Positions 1 to 8,810 of a DNA stretch of 64,000 bases are shown here, piece by piece. The translations under genes and the position numbers were made by a program. Origin of the DNA: CAZMPJ01 sp964568455. Lineage in GTDB: Bacteria; Margulisbacteria; WOR-1; O2-12-FULL-45-9. Below the pieces are notes generated by a model. The model searched no databases. It worked only from the letters and a program-made list of their open reading frames with translations, and was not told where the DNA came from. Location: positions 1-64,000 of the forward strand of contig CAZMPJ010000006.1 in assembly GCA_964568455.1 (NCBI GenBank). The letters run 5' to 3'. Every line of letters begins with the position of its first letter. Position 1 is the stretch's first letter.

Positions 1-1904
<1,904 letters not shown>

Positions 1905-1912
1905 ATCATGTT

Positions 1913-1930
1913 GTTTCCTTCTTAGGAAAC
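1913..1930 (-). other. Hairpin just upstream of mature 23S rRNA
   Basis: A perfect 7-bp stem, GTTTCCT/AGGAAAC, with a TCTT loop lies between the 23S promoter and the mature 5' end. It may take part in processing of the precursor; this is inference. Confidence 0.5.
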
Positions 1931-2010
1931 TTCTTTTTTAAACCAAGGCAAATTTTATCTATCTATTCTCGAATCAATTAAATTATCAAGGTGCGAAAAG
2001 CGAAGTGTTA

Positions 2011-2039
2011 ATTATAGGCTATTGGAAAAACTTTGTCAA
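2011..2039 (-). promoter_or_regulatory. Promoter of the 23S rRNA gene
   Basis: On the minus strand TTGACA (2034-2039) and TATAAT (2011-2016) are separated by 17 bp, a perfect sigma-70 consensus about 100 bp upstream of the 23S 5' end. It supports transcription of 23S independently of 16S. Its -35 box overlaps the -35 box of the divergent promoter. Confidence 0.8.
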
Positions 2040-2061
2040 GGCAATTGTTTTAAGTTATAAT
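2033..2061 (+). promoter_or_regulatory. Divergent promoter for the FAD oxidase gene
   Basis: TTGTCA (2033-2038), a 17-bp spacer, and TATAAT (2056-2061). The -35 lies on the same bases as the minus-strand TTGACA of the 23S promoter, so the two polymerase sites should compete. The -10 covers the upstream ATG at 2060, ruling that codon out as start. Confidence 0.75.
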
Positions 2062-2074
2062 GCAATCATCACCC

Positions 2075-3478
2075 ATGCTAAAAAAGATTGATCAGGACAT
2101 AATAAAAGGCTTTTTAGAAGACAGCTCAAACCTATCCGGTGGACATGCGGATGGAGCTTATATTCCCGAAAATAAAAAGGAAATTGTCGAGGCAATTAAG
2201 GAATGTAATAGCCAAAAAACGCCTTTAACTGTTTCGGCTGGACAGACCGGAACTACAGGCGGATGTATCCCTTTTGGCGGCTGGATTTTAACCACTCAAA
2301 AATTAAACAAAATCATTGAGATAAATGCCAAAGAAAAATACGCTATCGTAGAACCAGGAGTCAGCCTAGAACAGATTGAAAAAGAAGTTGCCAATCATCA
2401 CCTGCTTTACGCTCCAGACCCAACCGAAAAGACTGCAACTATTGGAGGTAATGTCAGCACTAATGCTTCTGGCGGCCGCTGTTTCCGTTTTGGCTCAACC
2501 AGAGATCACATTTTAGGCCTTGAACTAATTTTGCCATCTGGAGAAATTCTTAAATTAGAACGTGACCAACAGATTACGAATTACCGATTACCGATTACAG
2601 ATTACGCCTCTCCCTTAATAAAATCATCAGCAGGCTATTATTCTAGACCAAACATGGATCCAATTGATCTATTTATTGGTTCAGAAGGCACGCTGGGAAT
2701 TATTTCACAAATTAAAATAAAACTAGTTTCAGAATTAAAAGAAACATTAGATCTAGTTATCTTTTTTTCGTCTGAAGAAAAAGCAGTTAACTTTGTTCTT
2801 CAAGCTAAAAAAGAAGATTTTAAGAATGTAAATTTCTATGAGTTTTTCGACGCTAACACTTTACAAATGCTTAAAGCGGCCTACCCTCATATTCCGGAAA
2901 AAGCTAAGGCAGCGGTTTACATTGAGCAGGAAACTGATTTAGAACAAGATATTGATCGCTGGGCTAAGCTGATTAAAAAATATGGTGCCTCAATTGATGA
3001 TTGCTGGTTGGGTATGGATCAGGCTAAAAAAGAAGAACTAGCCAAATTCCGCCATGCCATTCCCGAACATATTAATGAACTATACAAAAAACACCACCTA
3101 ATTAAACTAGCCACTGATATTGCTGTACCAAATGATAAATTTATAAAAATGTTCTCCTTCTATAATTCGTCATTAGTCATTAGTCATTCGTCATTGTTTT
3201 CTATTAAATTCGGACACATCGGCGACAATCATCTACATGTTAATTTATTGCCAAAGACAGAAGAGGAAAAAGTTGTGGCCAAAGAAACTATTATGAAATT
3301 TATAAAGAAAGCAGTAGATTTAGGCGGCACAGTGTCAGCTGAACATGGTATTGGCAAAATCAAGCATGCTTATCTTAAGATGATGTATGGGGATGCAGGA
3401 ATTGAAGAAATGCGGCAGATTAAAAAACAGTTTGATCCAAATTTTATCCTTGGCCAGAATAATATTTTTCCTGTTTAG
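2075..3478 (+). CDS. FAD-binding oxidase, GlcD / D-lactate dehydrogenase type
   Basis: This 467-residue flavoprotein belongs to the GlcD/D-lactate dehydrogenase family, which oxidises 2-hydroxy acids with FAD. It has the N-terminal FAD_binding_4 fold (SAGQTGTTGGC, then GGNVSTNASGG) and the C-terminal FAD-oxidase half ending in the typical SAEHGIGKIKHAYLK signature. The substrate cannot be told. I chose the ATG at 2075 because the in-frame ATG at 2060 lies inside the -10 box; with the start 13 nt after the -10 the mRNA is nearly leaderless. Two stretches of 7-bp tandem repeats (2571-2605 and 3166-3193) are read through in frame and encode extra loops. Confidence 0.85.
   Translation: MLKKIDQDIIKGFLEDSSNLSGGHADGAYIPENKKEIVEAIKECNSQKTPLTVSAGQTGTTGGCIPFGGWILTTQKLNKIIEINAKEKYAIVEPGVSLEQIEKEVANHHLLYAPDPTEKTATIGGNVSTNASGGRCFRFGSTRDHILGLELILPSGEILKLERDQQITNYRLPITDYASPLIKSSAGYYSRPNMDPIDLFIGSEGTLGIISQIKIKLVSELKETLDLVIFFSSEEKAVNFVLQAKKEDFKNVNFYEFFDANTLQMLKAAYPHIPEKAKAAVYIEQETDLEQDIDRWAKLIKKYGASIDDCWLGMDQAKKEELAKFRHAIPEHINELYKKHHLIKLATDIAVPNDKFIKMFSFYNSSLVISHSSLFSIKFGHIGDNHLHVNLLPKTEEEKVVAKETIMKFIKKAVDLGGTVSAEHGIGKIKHAYLKMMYGDAGIEEMRQIKKQFDPNFILGQNNIFPV
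2571..2605. repeat. Heptamer tandem repeat inside the flavoprotein gene
   Basis: Five consecutive 7-bp units (AGATTAC, GAATTAC, CGATTAC, CGATTAC, AGATTAC) are translated as ITNYRLPITDYA. This low-information segment lies between conserved blocks of the flavoprotein. Confidence 0.85.
3166..3193. repeat. Second heptamer tandem repeat in the same gene
   Basis: Four 7-bp units (TTCGTCA, TTAGTCA, TTAGTCA, TTCGTCA) are translated as part of NSSLVISHSSLFS, just before the conserved IKFGHIGDNHLH block. The unit sequence differs from the first array but the 7-bp period is the same. Confidence 0.85.
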
Positions 3479-3512
3479 TGAAATTTTTTCCACTTCTTAC
3501 TGATATATATGC

Positions 3513-4475
3513 ATGATATTCGCAACCAGACCATCAATAAGGACATCCAGTTTTCTTAGGCAAACTAGACTATTTATAAAGAACCAACCCAGTCGAAGTA
3601 TGGAATGGATAAGACAAAAATTTCACCTGGGAACAATACCAGGAGCCACTCCCCACGCTGGAATGCCACCGATTTTTAGCTTGGGCGGTGATACTATTCC
3701 TGACAAAATCGATGTTGATTTTGTTAGCTTTTCTCTAGCATTTACTCAACTCCAAGAATCACGATTAAAACGTTCGATCTGGCTGGCTCTTACCGGCCTA
3801 TTTAGCTTTTTTACATTTGATTCAACATTATGTTATCTAAATCTTGACAATCTGTTCTTTGAGCCTTCTAAACCTGCTGACATATCATACCCTACATCAT
3901 TTTTTATCTTGGGTACACTATTCTTCACTTTTACACATCGAAGCTGGCAAAAGGTAAAAAATAATAAACATGTATTAAGAATGGCTGAATTTTCTTTGTT
4001 TGATCGCTACAGAGGAGTTTATCCAGCTTCTTTCAAAACACTTGAACCAGAAGGAACACGGCTCATTTCAGGTGGGCCAGCAGCAAATCCTTCAGCAGAC
4101 CCCCCACAAGAAATTGAAACAGCTTTCTTATTATTTGGCCAAAAATATTTTACTTTTTGGAAATTATTAGAAAAGACAACTCCTTTGGCATTATTTTGCT
4201 TTTTATCAGCTCCTTTTTGCATAGGAACAATCAATGAGTTTTTTAATAACGATGCTCCATCATCTTGGCTAGCAGATCCATTGTTCTGGTTACTCACTAC
4301 GCCCTTCCCAATTACAACTTTTATTACGAGCAGATTAATAACTAATATAATAAATATAAGAAAATCAATAAAAGCTGAAGCTCAAAAATTGCGAAGAAAC
4401 TATAGCTTCTCAATGTCAACCTTTTCAGACATTAATCAGGAAGCCCACCAAGCACTTTGGAACCACAGTTCCTAG
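3513..4475 (+). CDS. Unknown multi-spanning membrane protein
   Basis: I do not recognise this 320-residue protein. Four hydrophobic stretches are visible, starting near SIWLALTGLFSFF, FFILGTLFFTF, ALFCFLSAPFCIG and LFWLLTTPFPITTF, followed by a basic C-terminal tail. It lies directly after the flavoprotein and ends 7 bp before the convergent gene. There is no clear Shine-Dalgarno; an AT-rich TATATA lies just before the ATG, and a start at ATG 3600 is possible. Coding status rests on length and the membrane pattern. Confidence 0.55.
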   Translation: MIFATRPSIRTSSFLRQTRLFIKNQPSRSMEWIRQKFHLGTIPGATPHAGMPPIFSLGGDTIPDKIDVDFVSFSLAFTQLQESRLKRSIWLALTGLFSFFTFDSTLCYLNLDNLFFEPSKPADISYPTSFFILGTLFFTFTHRSWQKVKNNKHVLRMAEFSLFDRYRGVYPASFKTLEPEGTRLISGGPAANPSADPPQEIETAFLLFGQKYFTFWKLLEKTTPLALFCFLSAPFCIGTINEFFNNDAPSSWLADPLFWLLTTPFPITTFITSRLITNIINIRKSIKAEAQKLRRNYSFSMSTFSDINQEAHQALWNHSS

Positions 4476-4482
4476 AACAAGA

Positions 4483-5523
4483 TCATCCCAAAGCATTCCT
4501 AGGATAATCAGTTGTAAGCATTTTTCTGTCAGTAATTAAACTTGTATCTAATTTTAAACAAGCTTCATCACCCTGATAAGCCTGGCGCAAACGCTTATAA
4601 AAATCCGATCCCCTACCTTTTGGCCTTATACCAAAAACACGCAATCTAAGTTGTTCGGGAATAATTGGATGTGACAGTGGCCGTGCCAAAGAAACTATAT
4701 AATCAGTAGCTAAAAAACGCGCAACAGTTTCTTTAACTTCCGCTTCCAAGCCAACTATACCAGCCTTTTGCAAGGCTAAAACAAACGCTGCTAAAGTAGC
4801 TTGGTTAAAATCTTCAAATTCTGGCGGCATAAAAAAGAGCCAGACATCCTCTAAACTTGAGCCTAAAGTTTGAATAATATTGGTGTTTCTTGCTGCATAG
4901 GCCTCAATAAGATCCTGGGAAATTTGCCCATGCTCTAGGATTGCCGGAAAAATATTTAGGCCTGGTAAACCTAAATGAAAAGACAAAGTAAGTTTATATC
5001 TTGACAGAGATAAATTACCAATGTTTTCGCCTACTGCCTGCATTCGCTCATCCGATATATTCCAACCTCTGGTTTTGAAGGAAGCATTCAAATAAAAGCT
5101 TGAGTTTCGTTCTAAATATTCAAGCAAACTATCAGTATAAATTTCAAAATAAGGGTCTGCCCAAAACAGAAGATCAGTGCGCAACAGCTCCCGCCTAAAA
5201 GCTTTTGCCCGCAATGTATCGCTTAAAGATTCTTTGTGCAAAACCACGGGCAAAGGATCATTATGACTTCTAAACACACCATTGCCATTAATACATTGCT
5301 GACAAGGTTCTGTGCAGCCAGCAGCAATTAAATATTGATCAATGGTAAAAGAAGAAAAATCAAACCAAGTTTGCCAAACACCTGCCTCAAGCTGCATGGG
5401 TCGCGGCATGTGCTCAAGTATTTTCCTGTCACCACTCGCTGCTTGTGCTTGAGCTCTTCTACCAGCTGCGCTAAGCATTGGTTCATAAGCAGTAAACATT
5501 TTTTGTACCTTAGCTAAAGTCAT
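4483..5523 (-). CDS. Unknown protein with radical-SAM-like CxxxCxxC motif
   Basis: This 346-residue protein carries CTEPCQQC (C-x3-C-x2-C), the spacing used by radical SAM enzymes to bind a 4Fe-4S cluster. It follows a hydrophobic strand (YLIAAG), as in the radical SAM barrel. Downstream, LLFWADPYFEIYTDSLLEYL and ASFKTRG could be the next barrel strands, although the usual GGEP is ADP here. Assignment to the superfamily is inference from motif and layout. The start was set at ATG 5523 because TATAAT (5533-5538, minus) overlaps the upstream GTG, giving a start 9 nt after the -10. Substrate unknown. Confidence 0.6.
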   Translation of the reverse strand: MTLAKVQKMFTAYEPMLSAAGRRAQAQAASGDRKILEHMPRPMQLEAGVWQTWFDFSSFTIDQYLIAAGCTEPCQQCINGNGVFRSHNDPLPVVLHKESLSDTLRAKAFRRELLRTDLLFWADPYFEIYTDSLLEYLERNSSFYLNASFKTRGWNISDERMQAVGENIGNLSLSRYKLTLSFHLGLPGLNIFPAILEHGQISQDLIEAYAARNTNIIQTLGSSLEDVWLFFMPPEFEDFNQATLAAFVLALQKAGIVGLEAEVKETVARFLATDYIVSLARPLSHPIIPEQLRLRVFGIRPKGRGSDFYKRLRQAYQGDEACLKLDTSLITDRKMLTTDYPRNALG

Positions 5524-5563
5524 TGCCATAATATTATATCGCACTAAAAATCCTAAAATTTCA

Positions 5564-5591
5564 TTGACATTACAATATAAAAGCGTAAAAT
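5564..5591 (+). promoter_or_regulatory. Promoter of the lipoprotein gene
   Basis: TTGACA (5564-5569), a 16-bp spacer and TAAAAT (5586-5591). The ribosome binding site AAAGGAGG (5607-5614) lies 7 nt before the ATG at 5622, so this gene has a conventional short leader. Confidence 0.7.
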
Positions 5592-5621
5592 ACTGACAAC
5601 TATCTCAAAGGAGGATTCATA

Positions 5622-6689
5622 ATGATTGATAAAAAAATAATTGTTGCTATCGTGTTAGCGCTCGTTGTTATCCTGGCTGCCTTTTTTATGGGTTGCGGAT
5701 CAAGTAGTTCTTCTACAACTACAACCACAGTTTCAACAGAACTAAATACTGCCAAAGCCGGAGCTACTATAGGAAGTGGTAGTGTTAGTGTTGGTAATAC
5801 AGCTGGAGGAATAGGTACTGCTGCAGGAACTACAGTTGCTGCCAGCTCCATTATCCAATCAGTTGGAGCATTTGAGTCTGGCCCACCAACCTCTTTTTTC
5901 TCTGTTAATATTAGAACCGGTTCTGCTAGTGCAGACGGATACGTACAAGGAACCAGCGAAGCTGCTGGCGGCAATGTTGTTCCTTATATCAGAATGTATA
6001 CACAAGGTGGAGATTTAATTGCAGGCACATTTTTAAACAACAAAAAGATTGCTACCTTAGAAGGGGTTACAGTTCAAGACTTTATGACCCAAAGTGCTTC
6101 TCAAGCTCAAATATCAACAGCTATTCAAACTTTTGCAACTTCTTTCCTCGCCAGCTCCGATCCTTATAATGATGATGATTTATTTTTCCAAATCAATACC
6201 TACGCTGATTATATGTCCTGGGCTTTTATCTACCCGGGTATGGGTGCAGCCGTAGGACAAGGAGTAACTTTTACCACTCCAGAAGCAACAACCGCCAATA
6301 AGATTGGTTCTATGGAATGCAAAATGGTTTTTCAAAACAGTATAAGCGGAAACTTAATTGTTAACATTCCTGTATCAACAGAAGGTAGTCCTTTAGACGG
6401 AGCAGCTACTGGTAGTGGCACTTTAACTACAACAGGCACTCCTCCTATTACTATTGAAGCAACAGCAGCCTTGACTTTTGCTGATGGAGAGCCAACTAAC
6501 ATAACCATTTCTGGCACAACTGTTCCAGAAGGAAATTTGCTTTCTGTTACAATGAATGCAAATACTGGCATTGGCACAGGAATTCTTTCTGACGAAAGCG
6601 GAACAACTCTGGGAACATTTGAATCTACAGCAACAGGTGGTACTTTTTACCCTGCAGACGGTTCAGCAGCAGAAGAGTTTACGCTTTAG
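5622..6689 (+). CDS. Secreted lipoprotein with Ser/Thr-rich N-terminus
   Basis: The N-terminus is a lipoprotein signal: basic start, long hydrophobic run, then a lipobox ending FFMGC (Cys24). The cysteine is followed by a Ser/Thr tract typical of a flexible tether. The remaining ~320 residues are rich in Gly, Thr, Ala and Ser with repeated beta-strand-like segments and no catalytic motif I recognise. It should sit in the envelope, anchored by lipid. The GCGSS plus Thr/Ser tract resembles that of the subtilase lipoprotein at 44235-46529. A strong promoter and AAAGGAGG fix the start. Confidence 0.7.
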   Translation: MIDKKIIVAIVLALVVILAAFFMGCGSSSSSTTTTTVSTELNTAKAGATIGSGSVSVGNTAGGIGTAAGTTVAASSIIQSVGAFESGPPTSFFSVNIRTGSASADGYVQGTSEAAGGNVVPYIRMYTQGGDLIAGTFLNNKKIATLEGVTVQDFMTQSASQAQISTAIQTFATSFLASSDPYNDDDLFFQINTYADYMSWAFIYPGMGAAVGQGVTFTTPEATTANKIGSMECKMVFQNSISGNLIVNIPVSTEGSPLDGAATGSGTLTTTGTPPITIEATAALTFADGEPTNITISGTTVPEGNLLSVTMNANTGIGTGILSDESGTTLGTFESTATGGTFYPADGSAAEEFTL

Positions 6690-6835
6690 TTTTTAGCTAC
6701 CAAAAGTTACGCCATATAGTTCGCGGCTAATACCCGAACATGCGAACTCCAATATCCATAGGAAGCCTCAGGGATAAATGGTTGAAAAAGTGAAATTTCT
6801 TATGGAAAGTGGCGATAAATAACCAGAAGGGAAAA
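6690..6835 (+). other. Structured intergenic region of unknown role
   Basis: This gap holds no gene. It contains a perfect 7-bp inverted repeat AGTTCGC (6718-6724) / GCGAACT (6742-6748) with a nested CGG/CCG pairing, then a possible short ATCC/GGGAT stem. I cannot match it to a known riboswitch or terminator. Confidence 0.35.
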
Positions 6836-7549
6836 ATGACAATGGGAAATGCTTTAAGACTTTTACCAAACAAGGTTTACCTGGGCCTCCGAGCATTAGG
6901 GCACCATTTTGTGATTGAGAGAAGAAAAGGTCAAAATACTGTAAGAGTATTTTCTTTACCATCTCCGGATATCAATCCTGAACATGATATACACCTGCGT
7001 TTTCAAATAACCACTACTGTAAATCGAGGAGGGGTTGAACTTGAGACAAGGTTGGATTGTGGTTTTAGGCCTGAAGAAGTAATGATTACAGATGGACTTG
7101 TAACGTGGGAAGAAGCTGACGAAGAAGGAACAAGAGACAACATCACAATAACAAAAGCAATGCACCTTCATCAATTTTCTTTTGGGGAACAGGGTCCTGA
7201 TTGGCTAGGAGCTGGAAGCATTGGAGATGCAGGAACTCTTACTCGTGCCGTAGTAGGTAGTTTGAGGTGGCTCATAGGACCTTCTAAGGATTGGTTCGTT
7301 ACAAATATCAACCAAGATGGGGGTGAAAAAGATTGCTTTTATTTTGACACAGGTGATTCACACCATCCCATGGGTTTTTCCCCAGCAGCTGAGTGCCCAC
7401 CGCTAAGCGAAGCTTTACTTCCAAGTATAGGCGGAGTTGGATATTTATACACTGTGAATGATTTATATGCCACCCTGTCAGGACTTCATCAAAAATTAGT
7501 CTCAATTAGGCAATTAGGTCCAGAGTTTAGTATTTTTGAGATGGAGTAG
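6836..7549 (+). CDS. Unknown soluble protein
   Basis: This 237-residue protein is not recognised. It has no signal peptide or membrane span, is fairly acidic, and shows alternating beta-like segments such as HLRFQITTTV and ITITKAMHLHQF. The start is taken as ATG 6836 because AGAAGGG lies 4-10 nt upstream; a GTG at 6809 and an ATG at 6842 are alternatives. It stands alone between the lipoprotein gene and the HXXEE protein. Confidence 0.5.
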   Translation: MTMGNALRLLPNKVYLGLRALGHHFVIERRKGQNTVRVFSLPSPDINPEHDIHLRFQITTTVNRGGVELETRLDCGFRPEEVMITDGLVTWEEADEEGTRDNITITKAMHLHQFSFGEQGPDWLGAGSIGDAGTLTRAVVGSLRWLIGPSKDWFVTNINQDGGEKDCFYFDTGDSHHPMGFSPAAECPPLSEALLPSIGGVGYLYTVNDLYATLSGLHQKLVSIRQLGPEFSIFEME

Positions 7550-7569
7550 AATCGGATTAAAGGATCAAT

Positions 7570-7622
7570 CCACCCTCCACCAATTACGCCAATATCAATT
7601 GGAGTTCGCTTATAGGTGGGGG
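7570..7622 (+). terminator. Possible terminator or structured spacer
   Basis: Nested inverted repeats follow the unknown gene: inner CCAATT (7580-7585) / AATTGG (7597-7602) and outer CCACC/GGTGG (7570-7574 / 7615-7619). No U-run follows, so a Rho-independent terminator is not certain. Confidence 0.3.
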
Positions 7623-7628
7623 AAATCA

Positions 7629-7656
7629 TTGAATTAGCTAATTATTAGAGTATAAT
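7629..7656 (+). promoter_or_regulatory. Promoter of the HXXEE protein gene
   Basis: TTGAAT (7629-7634), a 16-bp spacer and TATAAT (7651-7656). The start codon at 7667 follows the -10 after 10 nt, so the transcript should start within a few bases of the ATG. Confidence 0.7.
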
Positions 7657-7666
7657 TTGTATACAT

Positions 7667-8248
7667 ATGTCTTTTCTTTATAAACATTGGGCCAAGGCCG
7701 GAGGCATTGCTGCTTTATTTATCACATTATTGCTGATCTTTAATTCAAAAGCTCCCATTGGTTCGCCCATTTGGTTCTTTTGGATGCTGCTCCCCTTGTA
7801 CTTAGTCCATCAATTCGAAGAATATGTTTGGCCAGGGGGATTTAAAGATGAAGTGAATAACATACTAATGAAACGGCCTAGTTGTGATTTTCCAGTCAAT
7901 GATCAGAGGGCTTTTTTGGTTAACATTCTTTATATTTGGATTTATGTTCCGGTCTGCGCTATTATTTCTTTTAAAGCTGTAATTTTCCCAGTTTCTGCTT
8001 TAGTCTTCTCAACAATTAATGGCCTGCTCCACCTCGGCGCTGGTTTGCTTAGACGCAAATATAATCCAGGCTTACTCGCCAGTCTATTTTTAAATGTACC
8101 CTTTGGTCTGTATGTGATATTCAACATGATAAATAATAAGCTAATAACTTCCAGCCAATTGATTGTCGGGACTTTCTTAGGTTTTATTCTTCATGCTATG
8201 CTGATTGTTTACTTCATAATAATTAAGAACACTAAGGTTGCCGGCTGA
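7667..8248 (+). CDS. HXXEE-domain membrane protein
   Basis: This 193-residue, mostly hydrophobic protein has HQFEEY near residue 46, the His-x-x-Glu-Glu signature that defines the HXXEE family (PF13787), with five or six membrane segments. Family function is unknown; the conserved His and Glu residues suggest a metal site or intramembrane chemistry (inference). No Shine-Dalgarno is present and the mRNA is predicted leaderless. No operon partner is visible. Confidence 0.75.
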   Translation: MSFLYKHWAKAGGIAALFITLLLIFNSKAPIGSPIWFFWMLLPLYLVHQFEEYVWPGGFKDEVNNILMKRPSCDFPVNDQRAFLVNILYIWIYVPVCAIISFKAVIFPVSALVFSTINGLLHLGAGLLRRKYNPGLLASLFLNVPFGLYVIFNMINNKLITSSQLIVGTFLGFILHAMLIVYFIIIKNTKVAG

Positions 8249-8331
8249 AACTAAAAACTAAACAAATCTGTTAGCAGATTGTTAGCAAATGTTGTTAAAA
8301 AATAAGCTCCCCGAGCAAGAAAGTTTCGTAA

Positions 8332-8616
8332 CTATCTATTCCTGCATCTTGAAACAGCTTTAAGAATCCCTTTATCTCTTTTTATCAAAGCCAATTTCTT
8401 TGTCCTTGACCATCTTTTAATTTGTGCTTCGCGTTTTGCAGCAGCACTTCTAGTGGAATATTTTTCAAAATATCGAATCCTCTTGCCGGGATTATAACTT
8501 GTGTAATGCCCGCCTTTCCCGGTTTTGTGTTCTTTCAATCGTCTTTGTAGATTATTAGTAACACCGGTATAGAGGGTTTTATTGGAACATTCAAGGATGT
8601 AAACGTAATATATCAT
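8332..8616 (-). CDS. GIY-YIG domain protein, UPF0213/YhbQ type
   Basis: This small protein (94 residues from ATG 8616) starts IYYVYILECSNKTLYTGVT, the GIY-YIG nuclease core (Y-V-Y ... Y-T-G), followed by NNLQRRLKEH and a basic tail. Stand-alone members of this family are small nuclease-fold proteins with poorly known roles. The frame stays open upstream but there it reads through the palindrome and tRNA, so the start was placed at the methionine that begins the domain. The C-terminal residues after KRDK look unconserved. Confidence 0.8.
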   Translation of the reverse strand: MIYYVYILECSNKTLYTGVTNNLQRRLKEHKTGKGGHYTSYNPGKRIRYFEKYSTRSAAAKREAQIKRWSRTKKLALIKRDKGILKAVSRCRNR

Positions 8617-8648
8617 TGGTGGTATGAATCTCGACGGCCTTGGCACTT

Positions 8649-8692
8649 GTACCGAGCGAGTCCCGAGCTTGTCGAGGGACGAGTCGAGGTAC
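8649..8692. repeat. 44-bp imperfect palindrome touching the tRNA 3' end
   Basis: GTACC (8649-8653) pairs with GGTAC (8688-8692), and GTCCC pairs with GGGAC inside. The element is GC-rich in an AT-rich region and starts at the last base of tRNA-Asn. There is no U-run after it, so it looks more like a REP-type element than a terminator. Confidence 0.6.
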
Positions 8693-8763
8693 TCCCCGGG
8701 TTGGATTCGAACCAACGACCAATTGATTAACAGTCAACTGCGCTACCACTGCGCTACCGGGGA
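8692..8763 (-). tRNA. tRNA-Asn (anticodon GTT)
   Basis: The minus strand folds as a cloverleaf. The acceptor TCCCCGG pairs with CCGGGGA, the D arm holds GTAGCGCAGTGGTAGCGC, the anticodon loop is CTGTTAA inside GTTGA/TCAAT, and the T arm contains GGTTCGAATCC. The discriminator is G and no CCA is encoded. It is 72 nt long and is the only tRNA seen in the window. Confidence 0.95.
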
Positions 8764-8810
8764 ATATATTGAGATTATTTTAGCAAGATTATCTTTTCTT
8801 GTCCACTCTA

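Noticed and set aside
2060..2074. ATG 2060 as start of the flavoprotein
   Set aside because: The codon is inside the TATAAT -10 box; ATG 2075 is the first usable start.
2571..2605. CRISPR array
   Set aside because: The 7-bp direct tandem units have no spacers, and no cas genes are present.
5600..5974. 124-codon minus-strand frame over the lipoprotein gene
   Set aside because: Antisense of a repetitive Thr/Ser/Gly coding region; no start signal.
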